A stretch of DNA of 58,178 nt from Verrucomicrobiaceae bacterium (GTDB taxonomy: Bacteria; Verrucomicrobiota; Verrucomicrobiia; Verrucomicrobiales; Verrucomicrobiaceae), in NCBI GenBank assembly GCA_027486585.1, contig JAIXOU010000033.1, positions 1-58,178 on the forward strand. Direction: 5' to 3'. Position numbers and translations under genes: made by a program. Below are positions 17,302 through 26,437 of the stretch, piece after piece (positions within the stretch are counted from its first letter, which is position 1; each line of letters starts with the position of its first letter). Under the pieces are notes generated by a model. That model ran no database searches. It was not told the DNA's origin and saw nothing but the letters and a program-made list of their open reading frames with translations.

Positions 17302-18240
17302 TCAGTTTTGCCTCCTCACACCATCATTCGCCGGAATGAGCTGTAGAATCAGCCCTACTAAGCCATGCGCCACAGAAATGAGTAGGACAAGCCAGGAAAA
17401 CGCCACCCCAGCCGAGGCCGTACCTGCTGCGAACATCAAAGCAGAAAGATGCTCGCGCAAACCGATCCCCCCAATAGACACTGGAAGTAACATCGCTAAA
17501 TTCAGTGCACAGGTATAGATGGCGATCATCCACCAAGTTTCCTGCAGGAACACGGCCTTCATGGCAAACCAATAAAAAGTGATGTTGCAGGCATGAATGA
17601 CAACACTCATCCCTACAGCAACAAACCAAGTGCGATAAGGAAGAACTAGCGACTCCTGAACAATCTTTGACATTGAAAACACAGATTTGGAGAACAAACG
17701 GCTAACTTGTAACCCATGAACCCCTGCTTTTAGCAACCCAGGAAAGACGATCAATCCAACTAGAGAACAGGCAATAGAAACCAAAATCCAAGCAGGCGCA
17801 CGATCACGTAGAGGTTCCACGAACCAACAAGCGACCTCTCCAAAGAGGATCAGCACGGCAAGACCTGAAAGACGATCAACCATGATGGAAACTGGCACCA
17901 CAGCACTTCCAGCACCATGTTTGGAAGCCGTCATGATTACCCCCTTGGCTAAGTCCGCAGACAAAGCTCCTGGTAAAATTAAAGCGTAGATTTGTGAAAT
18001 CCATGTGTACCGGGCACAAACACTGAGCCCAAGCACCCGACCAGAAACAAAATGCCAGCGTACTGCGCATAACCAATGAACCAGACCTAGCATAAGAGTG
18101 GCCAAAATGGCACCCCCCCAATTCATCTGGCTCAAGTGAGTCCAAGATTCGCTCCATGAGACCTTTCTTCCCATGAAGATCAATAGAACCAAGGATGCCA
18201 CAACCTTGATGAGTAATAACGCGGTTCCCCTCGTATTCAT
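17302..18240 (-). CDS. Flippase-like integral membrane protein (AglD/UPF0104, LPG-synthase TM type)
   Basis: From the ATG at 18240 the product is 312 residues and starts MNTRGTALLLIKVVASLVL. Longer upstream starts overlap the methyltransferase and are rejected; the chosen start still overlaps nothing but follows that gene's stop by 8 bases. Several hydrophobic segments and the family-like motifs VSIMVDRLSGL and PVSIGGIGLREHL are visible. This superfamily covers the membrane part of lysylphosphatidylglycerol synthases and AglD-type proteins. In glycan loci such proteins are often the last gene beside a polyprenol-phosphate GT2, as here. The substrate is unknown. Confidence 0.8.
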   Translation of the reverse strand: MNTRGTALLLIKVVASLVLLIFMGRKVSWSESWTHLSQMNWGGAILATLMLGLVHWLCAVRWHFVSGRVLGLSVCARYTWISQIYALILPGALSADLAKGVIMTASKHGAGSAVVPVSIMVDRLSGLAVLILFGEVACWFVEPLRDRAPAWILVSIACSLVGLIVFPGLLKAGVHGLQVSRLFSKSVFSMSKIVQESLVLPYRTWFVAVGMSVVIHACNITFYWFAMKAVFLQETWWMIAIYTCALNLAMLLPVSIGGIGLREHLSALMFAAGTASAGVAFSWLVLLISVAHGLVGLILQLIPANDGVRRQN

Positions 18241-18248
18241 GGGGAGGA

Positions 18249-18863
18249 TCAGGCAAGCCTTGGAGATCGCGCTTCGATCGCCACATGTACGTAGGGTAAG
18301 TTGTTTAAACCAGTCACGACATCTTGTTGAACCCATTCAAAACTCTCAAGCAGCAAGCTACGATATTCTGATTCCTGACGTATGAACTCACCACGGTCTT
18401 GCGAGATGAAAAAGCGGCTGAGCTGGTTTTGATGGCGTAAGTAGCATGGCTCAAGAGCCACAAACCTTGCACCCGACTTCATGTTTTTGACGGCCAACCG
18501 AATGACAGCTCTCACCTGGTCATCATTCAAATGGTGCAGCAACCCTACACAAAAAACAATATCACTCGGAGCAGGCGGTAGACTCAGAAGATCCTCTCCT
18601 GTTGTGGCTACAAAATGATGCATCGGATAACGCTGCTGTGCAGCCTCGATATAATCCTCGCTGATATCATACCCAAAATAAGACTGAACGGGAGGCATCA
18701 GATCCAAAAGCGATCCAGTGCCACAACCCGCCTCAAATAACATATCGGTTGGCTTTGGGCGCAAGAGTTCGTGGACAAACCACCTTCGAAGTCGGGCTGC
18801 ACCGAATATGTATTGGCTTAAATTGTAAGCCCATGAAAATTTCAAAAGAGAGGTCAGGCGCAT
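18249..18863 (-). CDS. Class I SAM-dependent methyltransferase
   Basis: The 204-residue protein carries the SAM-binding motif LFEAGCGTGSLLDL near residues 38-51, an acidic residue after strand 2 (YFGYDISEDY), and DIVFCVGLLHHL as the motif-IV region. This is a Methyltransf_11/25-type fold. It sits between a polyprenol-phosphate-type GT2 and a flippase-like protein, so it probably modifies a lipid-linked sugar or glycan precursor. The acceptor cannot be deduced. Confidence 0.82.
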   Translation of the reverse strand: MRLTSLLKFSWAYNLSQYIFGAARLRRWFVHELLRPKPTDMLFEAGCGTGSLLDLMPPVQSYFGYDISEDYIEAAQQRYPMHHFVATTGEDLLSLPPAPSDIVFCVGLLHHLNDDQVRAVIRLAVKNMKSGARFVALEPCYLRHQNQLSRFFISQDRGEFIRQESEYRSLLLESFEWVQQDVVTGLNNLPYVHVAIEARSPRLA

Positions 18864-18880
18864 GAGGGAGTTTCTATAAT

Positions 18881-19807
18881 CTAGAAGCCAGCAGTGTCAC
18901 GAATGATAAAGGGTGGGCGTTGGCGCGACTCGTCAAAGGTACGCCAAAGATATTCAGCAACAATGCCTAGCATGAGTAGCTGTACACCTGAAAGAAAAAG
19001 AATAAGCGTGATGATTGAGGCCCAACCCTGGATGGTCGTGAACCCCATTAGGGCACGTATGACTGTAAATGTACCATAACCAAAACCCAGAAAGGCAAAG
19101 CAAAGTCCAAGGTAGGTGACAAGGCGAATTGGGGTGAAGGAGAAGGCTACGAAACTATCGACAACGAGTTTGATCTTCTTTCCCAGAGTCCAGCGTGAGG
19201 CACCATGCTGACGCTGACGGCGTTCGTAATGGACGAATGAAGGTGGAAACCCAGACCATAGGATAAGCCCAAAGATAGACGTGTTTTTCTCCCGCATCTC
19301 CACAATGGTATCGATAACTTTGCGATCAATCATACAAATGTCTAGACCGCCTGCAGGAATCTGCGGCAAAGCATAACGGCGCATGAGCTGGTAATAAAGT
19401 TGGGCAAATAGCTTTTGCGAGAGTGGCTCTTCGCGTTTGATTCGCTGCCCCCAAACGACAGGTGATCCCTCCTTCCATTTTTGTAACATTTCCCGTAATA
19501 CTGATGGAGGATCCTGTAAGTCAGCGGCGAGGTAAGATGCAACGTCACCAGTGCAATAGGTAAATGCAGCAAGCAGAGCAGCATGACTCCCAAAATTACG
19601 CGAAAGACGAACGACTTTGACTCGTGAGTCTTGATTTGCAAGGCCTACCAGAATATTGAAGGTAGAATCATACGAGCCGTCGTCAACGAAGACGAATTCG
19701 AGAACGACATCAGTCTCGAGCGTGAATGCTTCATCGACAGCAGGCACCAGTTTCCTGATACTTTCTTCTTCATTAAGGACGGGAATGAGGAGGCTGAGTT
19801 TCATCAT
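18881..19807 (-). CDS. Family 2 glycosyltransferase of the polyprenol-phosphate (ArnC/GtrB) type
   Basis: The 308-residue protein has a GT-A domain: LLIPVLNEEESIRKLVPA, then FVFVDDGSYDST, and AADLQDPPSVL as the DxD-like nucleotide-sugar site. Two C-terminal hydrophobic segments lie at about 230-255 and 268-292, the pattern of DPM/ArnC/GtrB enzymes that charge undecaprenyl phosphate with a sugar. Its start codon overlaps the stop of the upstream acyltransferase gene (ATGATGA), so the two are translationally coupled. The likely role is making a lipid-linked sugar donor for the surface glycan. Confidence 0.88.
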   Translation of the reverse strand: MMKLSLLIPVLNEEESIRKLVPAVDEAFTLETDVVLEFVFVDDGSYDSTFNILVGLANQDSRVKVVRLSRNFGSHAALLAAFTYCTGDVASYLAADLQDPPSVLREMLQKWKEGSPVVWGQRIKREEPLSQKLFAQLYYQLMRRYALPQIPAGGLDICMIDRKVIDTIVEMREKNTSIFGLILWSGFPPSFVHYERRQRQHGASRWTLGKKIKLVVDSFVAFSFTPIRLVTYLGLCFAFLGFGYGTFTVIRALMGFTTIQGWASIITLILFLSGVQLLMLGIVAEYLWRTFDESRQRPPFIIRDTAGF

Positions 19808-20454
19808 TTCGGACGAGCTGGATTTCCATACGCTATTGTATCAGCCGCTACATCTTTAACGACGACCGATCCCATACCAAGAAGGGATCTAGTGCCTATA
19901 TTAAGGCCATCGCGCACTGCAACGCGGGATCCAAGGTAAGTATTGTCACCGATGGTGACGCCTCCCGAAATGCAAACGCCGCTGGCAAGAATGGAGAATG
20001 CTCCAACGATAGTGTCATGGGAAACAATGGTTTGCTGTAGGAAAGTGCAATGAGAACCGATACGCGCACGGGCCCCTACGCACACATGAGCAAGCAAAAC
20101 ACAACCAGGATTAAGGATGGCATAACGAGAGACAACAGCCGTTGGATGAATCACTGTAGCCCAGCGATCGGGTGTGACACTTATTCGCTCGATGATACTC
20201 GGCTTTTGAAGGTAGCTGCGCGAGCTGCCAATACCGCACACAAAATGTGCCGTTGGAAACTTATTGGCATTTGAAAGAGGCCCTAGGAATGGATGCCCAC
20301 CGATAAGAGAGTGGGCCACCAATGATGGATCGTCATCCAAGAAACCCATGACATGCATGTTTGCTGATGCCTCAATGGCTTCGGCAATGTCGAGGCAATT
20401 TCCATTGACCCCAATAATAATCACAGGCTTGGAAGTCGATTCCATGACAGTCAT
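19804..20454 (-). CDS. NeuD/PglD-like sugar O- or N-acyltransferase (left-handed beta helix)
   Basis: The start at 20454 gives 216 residues; it follows the upstream aminotransferase stop by about 10 bases, whereas longer starts read into that gene. An N-terminal Rossmann-like part (PVIIIGVNGNCLDIAEAI, GFLDDDP) is followed by hexapeptide repeats (CVLLAHVCVGARARIGSHC, GVTIGDNTYLGSRVAV). This is the architecture of PglD and NeuD. Next to a DegT/DnrJ aminotransferase it most likely acylates the amino sugar that enzyme makes. The exact sugar is unknown. Confidence 0.85.
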   Translation of the reverse strand: MTVMESTSKPVIIIGVNGNCLDIAEAIEASANMHVMGFLDDDPSLVAHSLIGGHPFLGPLSNANKFPTAHFVCGIGSSRSYLQKPSIIERISVTPDRWATVIHPTAVVSRYAILNPGCVLLAHVCVGARARIGSHCTFLQQTIVSHDTIVGAFSILASGVCISGGVTIGDNTYLGSRVAVRDGLNIGTRSLLGMGSVVVKDVAADTIAYGNPARPK

Positions 20455-20464
20455 AGTTGAAAAG

Positions 20465-21622
20465 CTATTTGACTGAGTGGAGGGCATCGGAAATACGCAA
20501 TATCTGAGCCTCGGTAAGCTCGGCAAAAATGGGTAGGGAGAGGCAACTTGAGCTGAGCCGCTCAGAGTTCGGGAAATCACCTTTTTTGTAGCCTAGGTCT
20601 TTGCAGGCTTGTTGGAGATGGAGCGGCACGGGGTAGTGTAGCCCTGAGTCGATCTGAGCTTCTCCCAGTGCCGTACGGAGTTCATCCCGCTTATCACTTT
20701 CGATGACGTAGCAGTGCCAAACGGATTGTGAATCACTAAAGCGTACGGGTAGTTTGACAGGTAGATCCGAAAGGAGTTCCTCGTAGCGGGAGGCAATGGA
20801 ATTTCGAGCGAGATTCCAGCGGTCAAGGTGCTTGAGCTTTAAGCTGAGCATGGCGGCTTGGAGGGAGTCCATCCTGTAGTTGTAGCCTATTTCATCGTGA
20901 AAGTAGCGTTCGCTCTGAGCGTGGTTTCGGAGTTGGCGTGCACGTTCAGCGTATTGCTTGTTATTCGTGACAAGGGCACCGCCTTCACCGAGTGCCCCAA
21001 GGTTTTTCCCGGGATAAAAACTGAAACAGGCCATAGTGCCGTGCTGGCCAGCCTTTAAGTTTTGATAAGTGGCTCCGTGAGCCTGCGCTGCGTCCTCAAT
21101 CACGGGGATCCCGTGGCGCTGAGCAATCTCAAGGATGGGTGCCATCTCCGCCATTTGACCGTAAAGATGTACGGGAATGATTGCCTTGGTGTTGCGTGTG
21201 ATAGCGGCCTCAAGCTGCTTCGGATCCATGGTGCGCCGCTCTGGGTCGATATCGACAAAAACGGTTTTAGCACCGGCATAATAAACAGCCCATGCGGTGG
21301 CGATGAAGGTCATCGGCACGGTGATGACTTCGTCACCAGGACCGATGTCGAGACAACGAAGCGCCAGATGTAAAGCGCTGGTGCCAGTATTGACGCTGAC
21401 GCATTCTTTGACATCGCACCAGCTGGCAAATTCATTTTCAAAGGACTTCGCAGCTGGGCCTTGAGCATAGGCCGTTGACTCTCCTATTTGATCGAAAACA
21501 GTGAGAGCCTCATCGCGAATGACGTTCCATTGTGCACGGAGATCGAGAAGCGGAATGCGTTCGGATATAGTAGGCGCAACGGTTTCTGTAGGGAGTGTCG
21601 TTGAGCTTGCGATCGTATTCAT
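20465..21622 (-). CDS. DegT/DnrJ/EryC1-family sugar aminotransferase
   Basis: The 385-residue PLP enzyme has the sugar-aminotransferase signatures SVNTGTSALHLALRCLDIG, VIEDAAQAHGA and the Schiff-base lysine in FSFYPGKNLGALGEGG. It should transaminate a UDP- or dTDP-keto-sugar. The FYPGKNLGALGEGG form is typical of QdtB/FdtB/WlbC-type enzymes acting at C3, although C4 enzymes cannot be excluded. It lies between a second aminotransferase (3-base gap) and the NeuD/PglD-like acyltransferase. Confidence 0.9.
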   Translation of the reverse strand: MNTIASSTTLPTETVAPTISERIPLLDLRAQWNVIRDEALTVFDQIGESTAYAQGPAAKSFENEFASWCDVKECVSVNTGTSALHLALRCLDIGPGDEVITVPMTFIATAWAVYYAGAKTVFVDIDPERRTMDPKQLEAAITRNTKAIIPVHLYGQMAEMAPILEIAQRHGIPVIEDAAQAHGATYQNLKAGQHGTMACFSFYPGKNLGALGEGGALVTNNKQYAERARQLRNHAQSERYFHDEIGYNYRMDSLQAAMLSLKLKHLDRWNLARNSIASRYEELLSDLPVKLPVRFSDSQSVWHCYVIESDKRDELRTALGEAQIDSGLHYPVPLHLQQACKDLGYKKGDFPNSERLSSSCLSLPIFAELTEAQILRISDALHSVK

Positions 21623-21625
21623 GAA

Positions 21626-22762
21626 TTAGGATTGAATGGCTTTGTGAAGGGATGTGATGACTCGGTCCTGCTCGGCATCAGTCATCTGGGGGTAAAGAGG
21701 GAGGATAATGGTGTGGTCCTGTGCGTGCTCGGAGGCTCGGAGGTTATGCCGCAACGGTAGATCTGCACAAGCCTCTTCGCGATGGGAGCACATCACCCCT
21801 CGACGCGTGGCAATACCATCGTCTAACATGGTTTGCATGATGGATTGTTGGTTTTGCTCAGGCGAGATTTGGATGGCATAACTTTGCCAATTACTACGAG
21901 CCCAGGAAGGCTGATGAGGGAGCGTCACTCCTTGTAACTCGGAGCTGTATCGAGCCGCGATTTCCCGGCGGCGCTCAAGGATGCTCGGGAGGCGCTTTAG
22001 TTGCTCCCGGCCCATGGCTGCTTGAACGTCGGTCATTCGGTAGTTGAATCCAGGAATCGGGTAAGCCTCAAACATGACGGACTTCGAATTGTGGCGCGCT
22101 TTATCACTGATACTCATGCCGTGCTGGCGGAGGAGGCGGAGTTTGGCATCCCATTCCGCATTAGCGGTGGTGATCATGCCTCCATCTCCCGTGGTGATTA
22201 CTTTCCGTGGGTGTAGTGAAAAGCAAGCAATGTCAGCATGCGGCGGTCCGATGGTTTTCCATTGTCCATCAGTGAGAATCTCGCTACCGATCGCGCAAGC
22301 AGCGTCTTCGATGAGGATGAGGTTGTATAAGGTCGCAATTTTTTTCAGAGCGACGATGTCGCAAGGCATCCCGAGCTGATGGACGGCGAGAATGGCCTTA
22401 GTTTTTGGCGTGATAGCCTCAATGACACGTTCGGGTGAAATGTTAAATGTCGCCGCATCGATATCGACCATGATGGGTATGGCACAGGCATTCCGCACGG
22501 CATTCACCGTTGCAATGTAGCTATGACTTACGGTGATGACTTCATCGCCAGCTTGGACGCCTGCCACTAAAAGTGCGAGATGGAGGCCCGTCGTGCAATT
22601 GGAAACGGCACAAGCATAAGGCGCCCCCACATAAGCCGCCCACTCATGCTCAAAGGCCTCGACCTCGGGGCCTTGAGTTACCCAACCAGAAAGAATGGCG
22701 CGGCGTGTTGCTGCGGCTTCCTCTTCTCCGAGCAAGGGTTTGGCGACGGGGATCTTAATCAT
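21626..22762 (-). CDS. Second DegT/DnrJ-family aminotransferase (perosamine/LegC-like)
   Basis: The 378-residue protein begins IPVAKPLLGEEEAAATRRAI and SGWVTQGPEVEAFE. The PLP lysine lies in FSLHPRKVITTGDGGM, the form seen in 4-aminotransferases of the perosamine synthase/LegC group. It overlaps the SDR dehydratase/epimerase gene upstream by 4 bases, which suggests the two act in sequence on one nucleotide sugar. It clearly differs from its neighbour aminotransferase, so the locus probably makes two different amino sugars or a diamino sugar. Confidence 0.9.
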   Translation of the reverse strand: MIKIPVAKPLLGEEEAAATRRAILSGWVTQGPEVEAFEHEWAAYVGAPYACAVSNCTTGLHLALLVAGVQAGDEVITVSHSYIATVNAVRNACAIPIMVDIDAATFNISPERVIEAITPKTKAILAVHQLGMPCDIVALKKIATLYNLILIEDAACAIGSEILTDGQWKTIGPPHADIACFSLHPRKVITTGDGGMITTANAEWDAKLRLLRQHGMSISDKARHNSKSVMFEAYPIPGFNYRMTDVQAAMGREQLKRLPSILERRREIAARYSSELQGVTLPHQPSWARSNWQSYAIQISPEQNQQSIMQTMLDDGIATRRGVMCSHREEACADLPLRHNLRASEHAQDHTIILPLYPQMTDAEQDRVITSLHKAIQS

Positions 22763-23766
22763 GCAGAGACTTCCCAGTTTTTCACGATTTCTGTGCGCAG
22801 CATCTCTTCAGGGCTGTTATCTTGGGATCGATACCAAGCGAGAAGCTGAGTTAGTCCATCCCGCAATGTAACGCGAGGCTCAAAGCCAATGAGACGATGA
22901 GCTTTGGAAGTATCCGAGTAAAGCCGAAGAACATCTCCTGGGCGATCCGCCTCATGGATGATGAGAGCATCAGGGAGACCTGTCACGCAGCGGACCTCGT
23001 CGGCTAACTCGCGAATGGCAATCTCAAATCCACTGCCGATGTTGATTGTTTCACCAACAGTGTTTTCAGAAAGGCCAGCCTCTAAAATACCACGTGCGGT
23101 ATCGCTGACGAATGTGAAGTCACGTGTCTGAGAGCCGTCACCAAAGATGACCATGGGCTTTCCTGCGAGTGTGCGCAGGAGGAATTTGGGGATCACCTCA
23201 CCGCTGTCACCCTCATGATGGCTCCGCGGTCCGTAACTATTAAATGGACGAATGACGACGGTGGCATAGTCATAAGTGCGATGAAAAGCCCGTGTGTAGC
23301 ATTCACCTGCCAATTTGGCCGCGCCATAAACTGTCATCGGAAACGTAGGGTGCTCCTCGGGCTGAGGCACGCTTTGCGCAGTGCCATAAACCTCCGAACT
23401 GGAAACATAGACAAAACGGGGAACGTTAGCTTCACGAGCGAGCCGCAACAGGTTCAGTGTCGCAGTGGCATTGACCTCGTGGCTTTCCATAGGTGAATGA
23501 ATGGAGTGTCTCACTCCTAGGCAAGCGAGGTGGAAAACTCCATCGCAACCAGCGAGGAGTATCTGCATAGCCTCGAGATCTCGAATATCTGTCACATGAA
23601 GCACACAGTTTGGCGAGAGGATTTCTGCCACGTTTTCGCGGTGTCCATTTGCGAGATTATCGACGATGCGAACAGAGGCATCTGCGGCCTTCAGCTGACG
23701 GCATAACTCAGATCCAATGAAGCCAGCGCCACCGGTGACAAGATAGGTTTTTCCTTTGAGATTCAT
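22759..23766 (-). CDS. NAD-dependent nucleotide-sugar epimerase/dehydratase (extended SDR)
   Basis: The 335-residue protein has the nucleotide-binding motif VTGGAGFIGS at 9-18, catalytic SSSEVYG and YGAAK motifs, and RPFNSYGPR. This is the extended SDR family of UDP-glucose 4-epimerases and 4,6-dehydratases. Pairing by 4-base overlap with a perosamine/LegC-like aminotransferase favours a 4,6-dehydratase making the 4-keto substrate. It also overlaps the oxidoreductase gene upstream by 4 bases. Exact substrate is not determined. Confidence 0.88.
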   Translation of the reverse strand: MNLKGKTYLVTGGAGFIGSELCRQLKAADASVRIVDNLANGHRENVAEILSPNCVLHVTDIRDLEAMQILLAGCDGVFHLACLGVRHSIHSPMESHEVNATATLNLLRLAREANVPRFVYVSSSEVYGTAQSVPQPEEHPTFPMTVYGAAKLAGECYTRAFHRTYDYATVVIRPFNSYGPRSHHEGDSGEVIPKFLLRTLAGKPMVIFGDGSQTRDFTFVSDTARGILEAGLSENTVGETINIGSGFEIAIRELADEVRCVTGLPDALIIHEADRPGDVLRLYSDTSKAHRLIGFEPRVTLRDGLTQLLAWYRSQDNSPEEMLRTEIVKNWEVSA

Positions 23767-24782
23767 AGACGGGAGATGGTTACAGGCTCACCACGGCGGC
23801 GCATTGATTCAGTGGCAGCTTCGAGGATACGCACCACTCGGAGGCCGGACTGACCATCGGTCAAAGGCGTGCGATTGTTGACAATACAATCAATGAAATG
23901 AGCTGAGTTGCATTTTAGAGCCTCACCCGGTGCAATATGGGGTGCATGCATATCGCCCATGCGATAATCAATTTTTTGTCGGATGGCGTTTTCTTCCCCA
24001 ATATCGTGAAGATTGGCACCGCGATCGTAGATTTTAAGCTTTTCACTCGGCTCGAGATCATCGTAGACGACCATTTGCTTGTCTCCACCAATGATCGTGC
24101 GGCGGATCTTTACTGGCGAGAGCCAGTTGAGATGCAGATGGGCAATGAGGTTACTCTTGAAAAAACAAGTGAGGTAAGCGATATCTTCATGCTGGCCAGC
24201 GAGATGGGCATGCCCAGTTGCAGAAACAGAAACAGGTTCTTGCCCAAGTGCAAAATCCATGATTGCCAAGTCATGAACAGCAAGATCCCAGAGCACATTT
24301 ACATCCGTCTGAAATAGCCCAAGGTTAATACGGACGCTGTCGTAATAGAGAAGATTCCCAAGTTCACCGGCATCAATCAAGTCTTTGATTTTTTGTACCG
24401 CTGGGGTGTACGCAAATGTGTGGTCCACCATCAAAACAAGTTTCTTGCTCTCCGCCAAAAGCACGAGCTCTTCGGCGTGCGCGACATTTGAGGTTATAGG
24501 CTTCTCAACAAGCACATGCTTGCCAGCCTCTAAAGCAAGACGAGCCAATTTGTAGTGGCTGGACACCGGAGTGGCAATAGCCACAGCATCCACATCTGGT
24601 CGTTTTAACAAATCAAGGTAATCAGCCGTTAAAAAGACATCTTTGTATTGAAGAGAAAACTTGGCTAGCTTTGCTGTGTCAAGATCACAAATGGCAGACA
24701 GGCGAGCCCCTGGTGTATTGGAAAAATTACGAATTAGGTTTGGCCCCCAATACCCACAACCTACAACGGCAACGTTAATCAT
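23763..24782 (-). CDS. Gfo/Idh/MocA-family nucleotide-sugar oxidoreductase (WlbA-like)
   Basis: The 339-residue enzyme opens with a Rossmann motif VAVVGCGYWGPNLIRNF (4-20). It contains the family EKP motif in KHVLVEKPITSNVAHA and a C-terminal alpha/beta domain. In surface-sugar loci this type (WlbA/WbpB) oxidises C3 of a UDP-sugar before transamination and acetylation. An aminotransferase lies two genes downstream, and a hexapeptide acetyltransferase of WlbB type lies immediately upstream (47-base gap), which fits that route. The reaction is inferred from context. Confidence 0.87.
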   Translation of the reverse strand: MINVAVVGCGYWGPNLIRNFSNTPGARLSAICDLDTAKLAKFSLQYKDVFLTADYLDLLKRPDVDAVAIATPVSSHYKLARLALEAGKHVLVEKPITSNVAHAEELVLLAESKKLVLMVDHTFAYTPAVQKIKDLIDAGELGNLLYYDSVRINLGLFQTDVNVLWDLAVHDLAIMDFALGQEPVSVSATGHAHLAGQHEDIAYLTCFFKSNLIAHLHLNWLSPVKIRRTIIGGDKQMVVYDDLEPSEKLKIYDRGANLHDIGEENAIRQKIDYRMGDMHAPHIAPGEALKCNSAHFIDCIVNNRTPLTDGQSGLRVVRILEAATESMRRRGEPVTISRL

Positions 24783-24829
24783 TAAAAAATAAAGAATTTA
24801 AATTTTTCCACCAAGGTGTTGTCTATAAT

Positions 24830-25303
24830 CTAGGCTTGGTGAACATGTCTCAGGAAGCGGGCTGGAACACCAGCAACTACAGCGTCCGCTGCAACATCAT
24901 GCGTTACAACGGCACCGGCCCCTATTATGGCGCGCTGACCGATACAAACACCGCACAGAATAACTGCACCACTTCCTAAAGATGCTCCCTTTTGTATAGT
25001 TGTTGGCACGACCGTCCAATCCTCCGGAGTTTGTAATTTGCCTGTCGAAGTCGCTCTTGGTTCGGGATCGTTGATAAACATGACTCCATGCCCAATAAAT
25101 ACTTCATCTTCAATGGTGACTCCCTCACAAATAAAAGTATGGGAGGAAATCTTGCAACGACTGCCAATTTTTACACTTTTTTGAATCTCGACAAACGCAC
25201 CAATTTTGGTTTCCGATCCAATTTCGCAGCCATAAAGATTAACAAGATCGGGATGAAAAATTTTCACATCTTTCCCAAGATTAACATCTAAAGTAATTGG
25301 CAT
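24830..25303 (-). CDS. Hexapeptide-repeat N-acetyltransferase (WlbB/WbpD-like)
   Basis: The 157-residue protein consists almost wholly of left-handed beta-helix repeats, for example CEIGSETKIGAFVEIQKSV and AIIGAGAVVTHDV, with the conserved loop FIGHGVMFINDPEPRAT. That loop and length match WlbB/WbpD enzymes that N-acetylate the 3-amino group of UDP-3-amino-uronates and related sugars using acetyl-CoA. It lies immediately upstream of the Gfo/Idh oxidoreductase on the same strand. Composition is more A+T-rich than in genes downstream. Family is certain, substrate inferred. Confidence 0.87.
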   Translation of the reverse strand: MPITLDVNLGKDVKIFHPDLVNLYGCEIGSETKIGAFVEIQKSVKIGSRCKISSHTFICEGVTIEDEVFIGHGVMFINDPEPRATSTGKLQTPEDWTVVPTTIQKGASLGSGAVILCGVCIGQRAIIGAGAVVTHDVAADAVVAGVPARFLRHVHQA

Positions 25304-25465
25304 TAAAGATGCTAAACTTTCAATTTAAATGTGTCAATGGCGTATCGACCATTAAATGCAAAAGCCAAGCTGCATTTATCCATGAAATCCATCTTGATTG
25401 TATTTTCAATTCACCCACCCATTCATAATGGATGAATTCAAACAAGCGGCAGGCATGCAATTTGT

Positions 25466-26413
25466 TTACTTTTTGAATTGAGTGCGAATTTCAGGATTAT
25501 CAGTCAAAATGGAGTGAATTTCATTCATCATTGCCTGCGTGGAAATAAGAGCTGAAGTCGCAGGCCGGACCTCGGAGAGACGATACGCACTAAGAACTCG
25601 GTGTTTGGATGTTGGCCAATGCCATTTCACTTCATAAACTGGCCCGAATAGAGTGATGGCGGGCACTTTAAAGGCCTGCGCTAAATGGGATGCCGAACCA
25701 TCCACACACAATACCAAGCTTGCTCTACTGATGGCATAAAGATATTGTTGGAGGGATGTTCTGCCAGCTAATGACACAATTGGCCTTTGACTTAAATCGG
25801 CGATCTCCTCGCAATGCTTTTTTTCTGACTCAGTCCCACCCCCCGTCATAACCCACGAAATTTGGTTTTGATTGAAGCTAGTGTTGATTATTTTGGCCCA
25901 CGAATCCGTCAACCAAAACTTCGAAGGCCAGGCTGCGGTTGGGTTGATTAGGATGTAAGGTTCATGAGGCAGGTCTGGATGCCGCCAATCATCTAGTGGA
26001 AGGTTCAGTTGAGAACTCTCAAACTCGTCTGCATTTCCACCTAAAGCCCTCCAAAAATAGTGACCCCAGTATTCTTCCAAAATGGGATCAACTTGAATTG
26101 TGCTAAAGATCAGGTCATACCACCAGCGAATTTGTTTTTTTTGGTTAGCCAGTAGATTTTTACGCTGGCTCTTGACGAACAAAGTACGTTTCACCGCGCG
26201 TGAGCTCCAACTGGTTGTCCAGCTTTCATGAAAACATTCTTTCAAATCAGGTCCCCAAACTGCATGAGGCATAAGTTCCACAAGGGGCCTGAATGCTTCA
26301 TTAACAAATAGTGCAGTTGGCAGCCCGCTCTTAGCTGATAATAAACGTGTAAGCGGCTCAAGAAGTGTCACATCACCAAGCTGTTTGTCACTAATTATAG
26401 CGCTACGATTCAT
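25466..26413 (-). CDS. Family 9 (heptosyltransferase-like) glycosyltransferase
   Basis: The 315-residue GT-B protein begins IISDKQLGDVTLLEPLTRLL, the RxxxxGD-type acceptor motif of GT9 enzymes. Its C-terminal donor domain contains ILINPTAAWPSKFW, ISRASLVLCVDGSASHLAQ and VPAITLFGPV, as in ADP-heptose:LPS heptosyltransferases. It would add a heptose or related sugar to lipid A core or another glycan on the cytoplasmic face. A 162-base gap without recognisable genes separates it from the acetyltransferase downstream. The region is A+T-rich. Confidence 0.85.
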   Translation of the reverse strand: MNRSAIISDKQLGDVTLLEPLTRLLSAKSGLPTALFVNEAFRPLVELMPHAVWGPDLKECFHESWTTSWSSRAVKRTLFVKSQRKNLLANQKKQIRWWYDLIFSTIQVDPILEEYWGHYFWRALGGNADEFESSQLNLPLDDWRHPDLPHEPYILINPTAAWPSKFWLTDSWAKIINTSFNQNQISWVMTGGGTESEKKHCEEIADLSQRPIVSLAGRTSLQQYLYAISRASLVLCVDGSASHLAQAFKVPAITLFGPVYEVKWHWPTSKHRVLSAYRLSEVRPATSALISTQAMMNEIHSILTDNPEIRTQFKK

Positions 26414-26437
26414 TTTAAAAAATGGACTTTAACTGAA

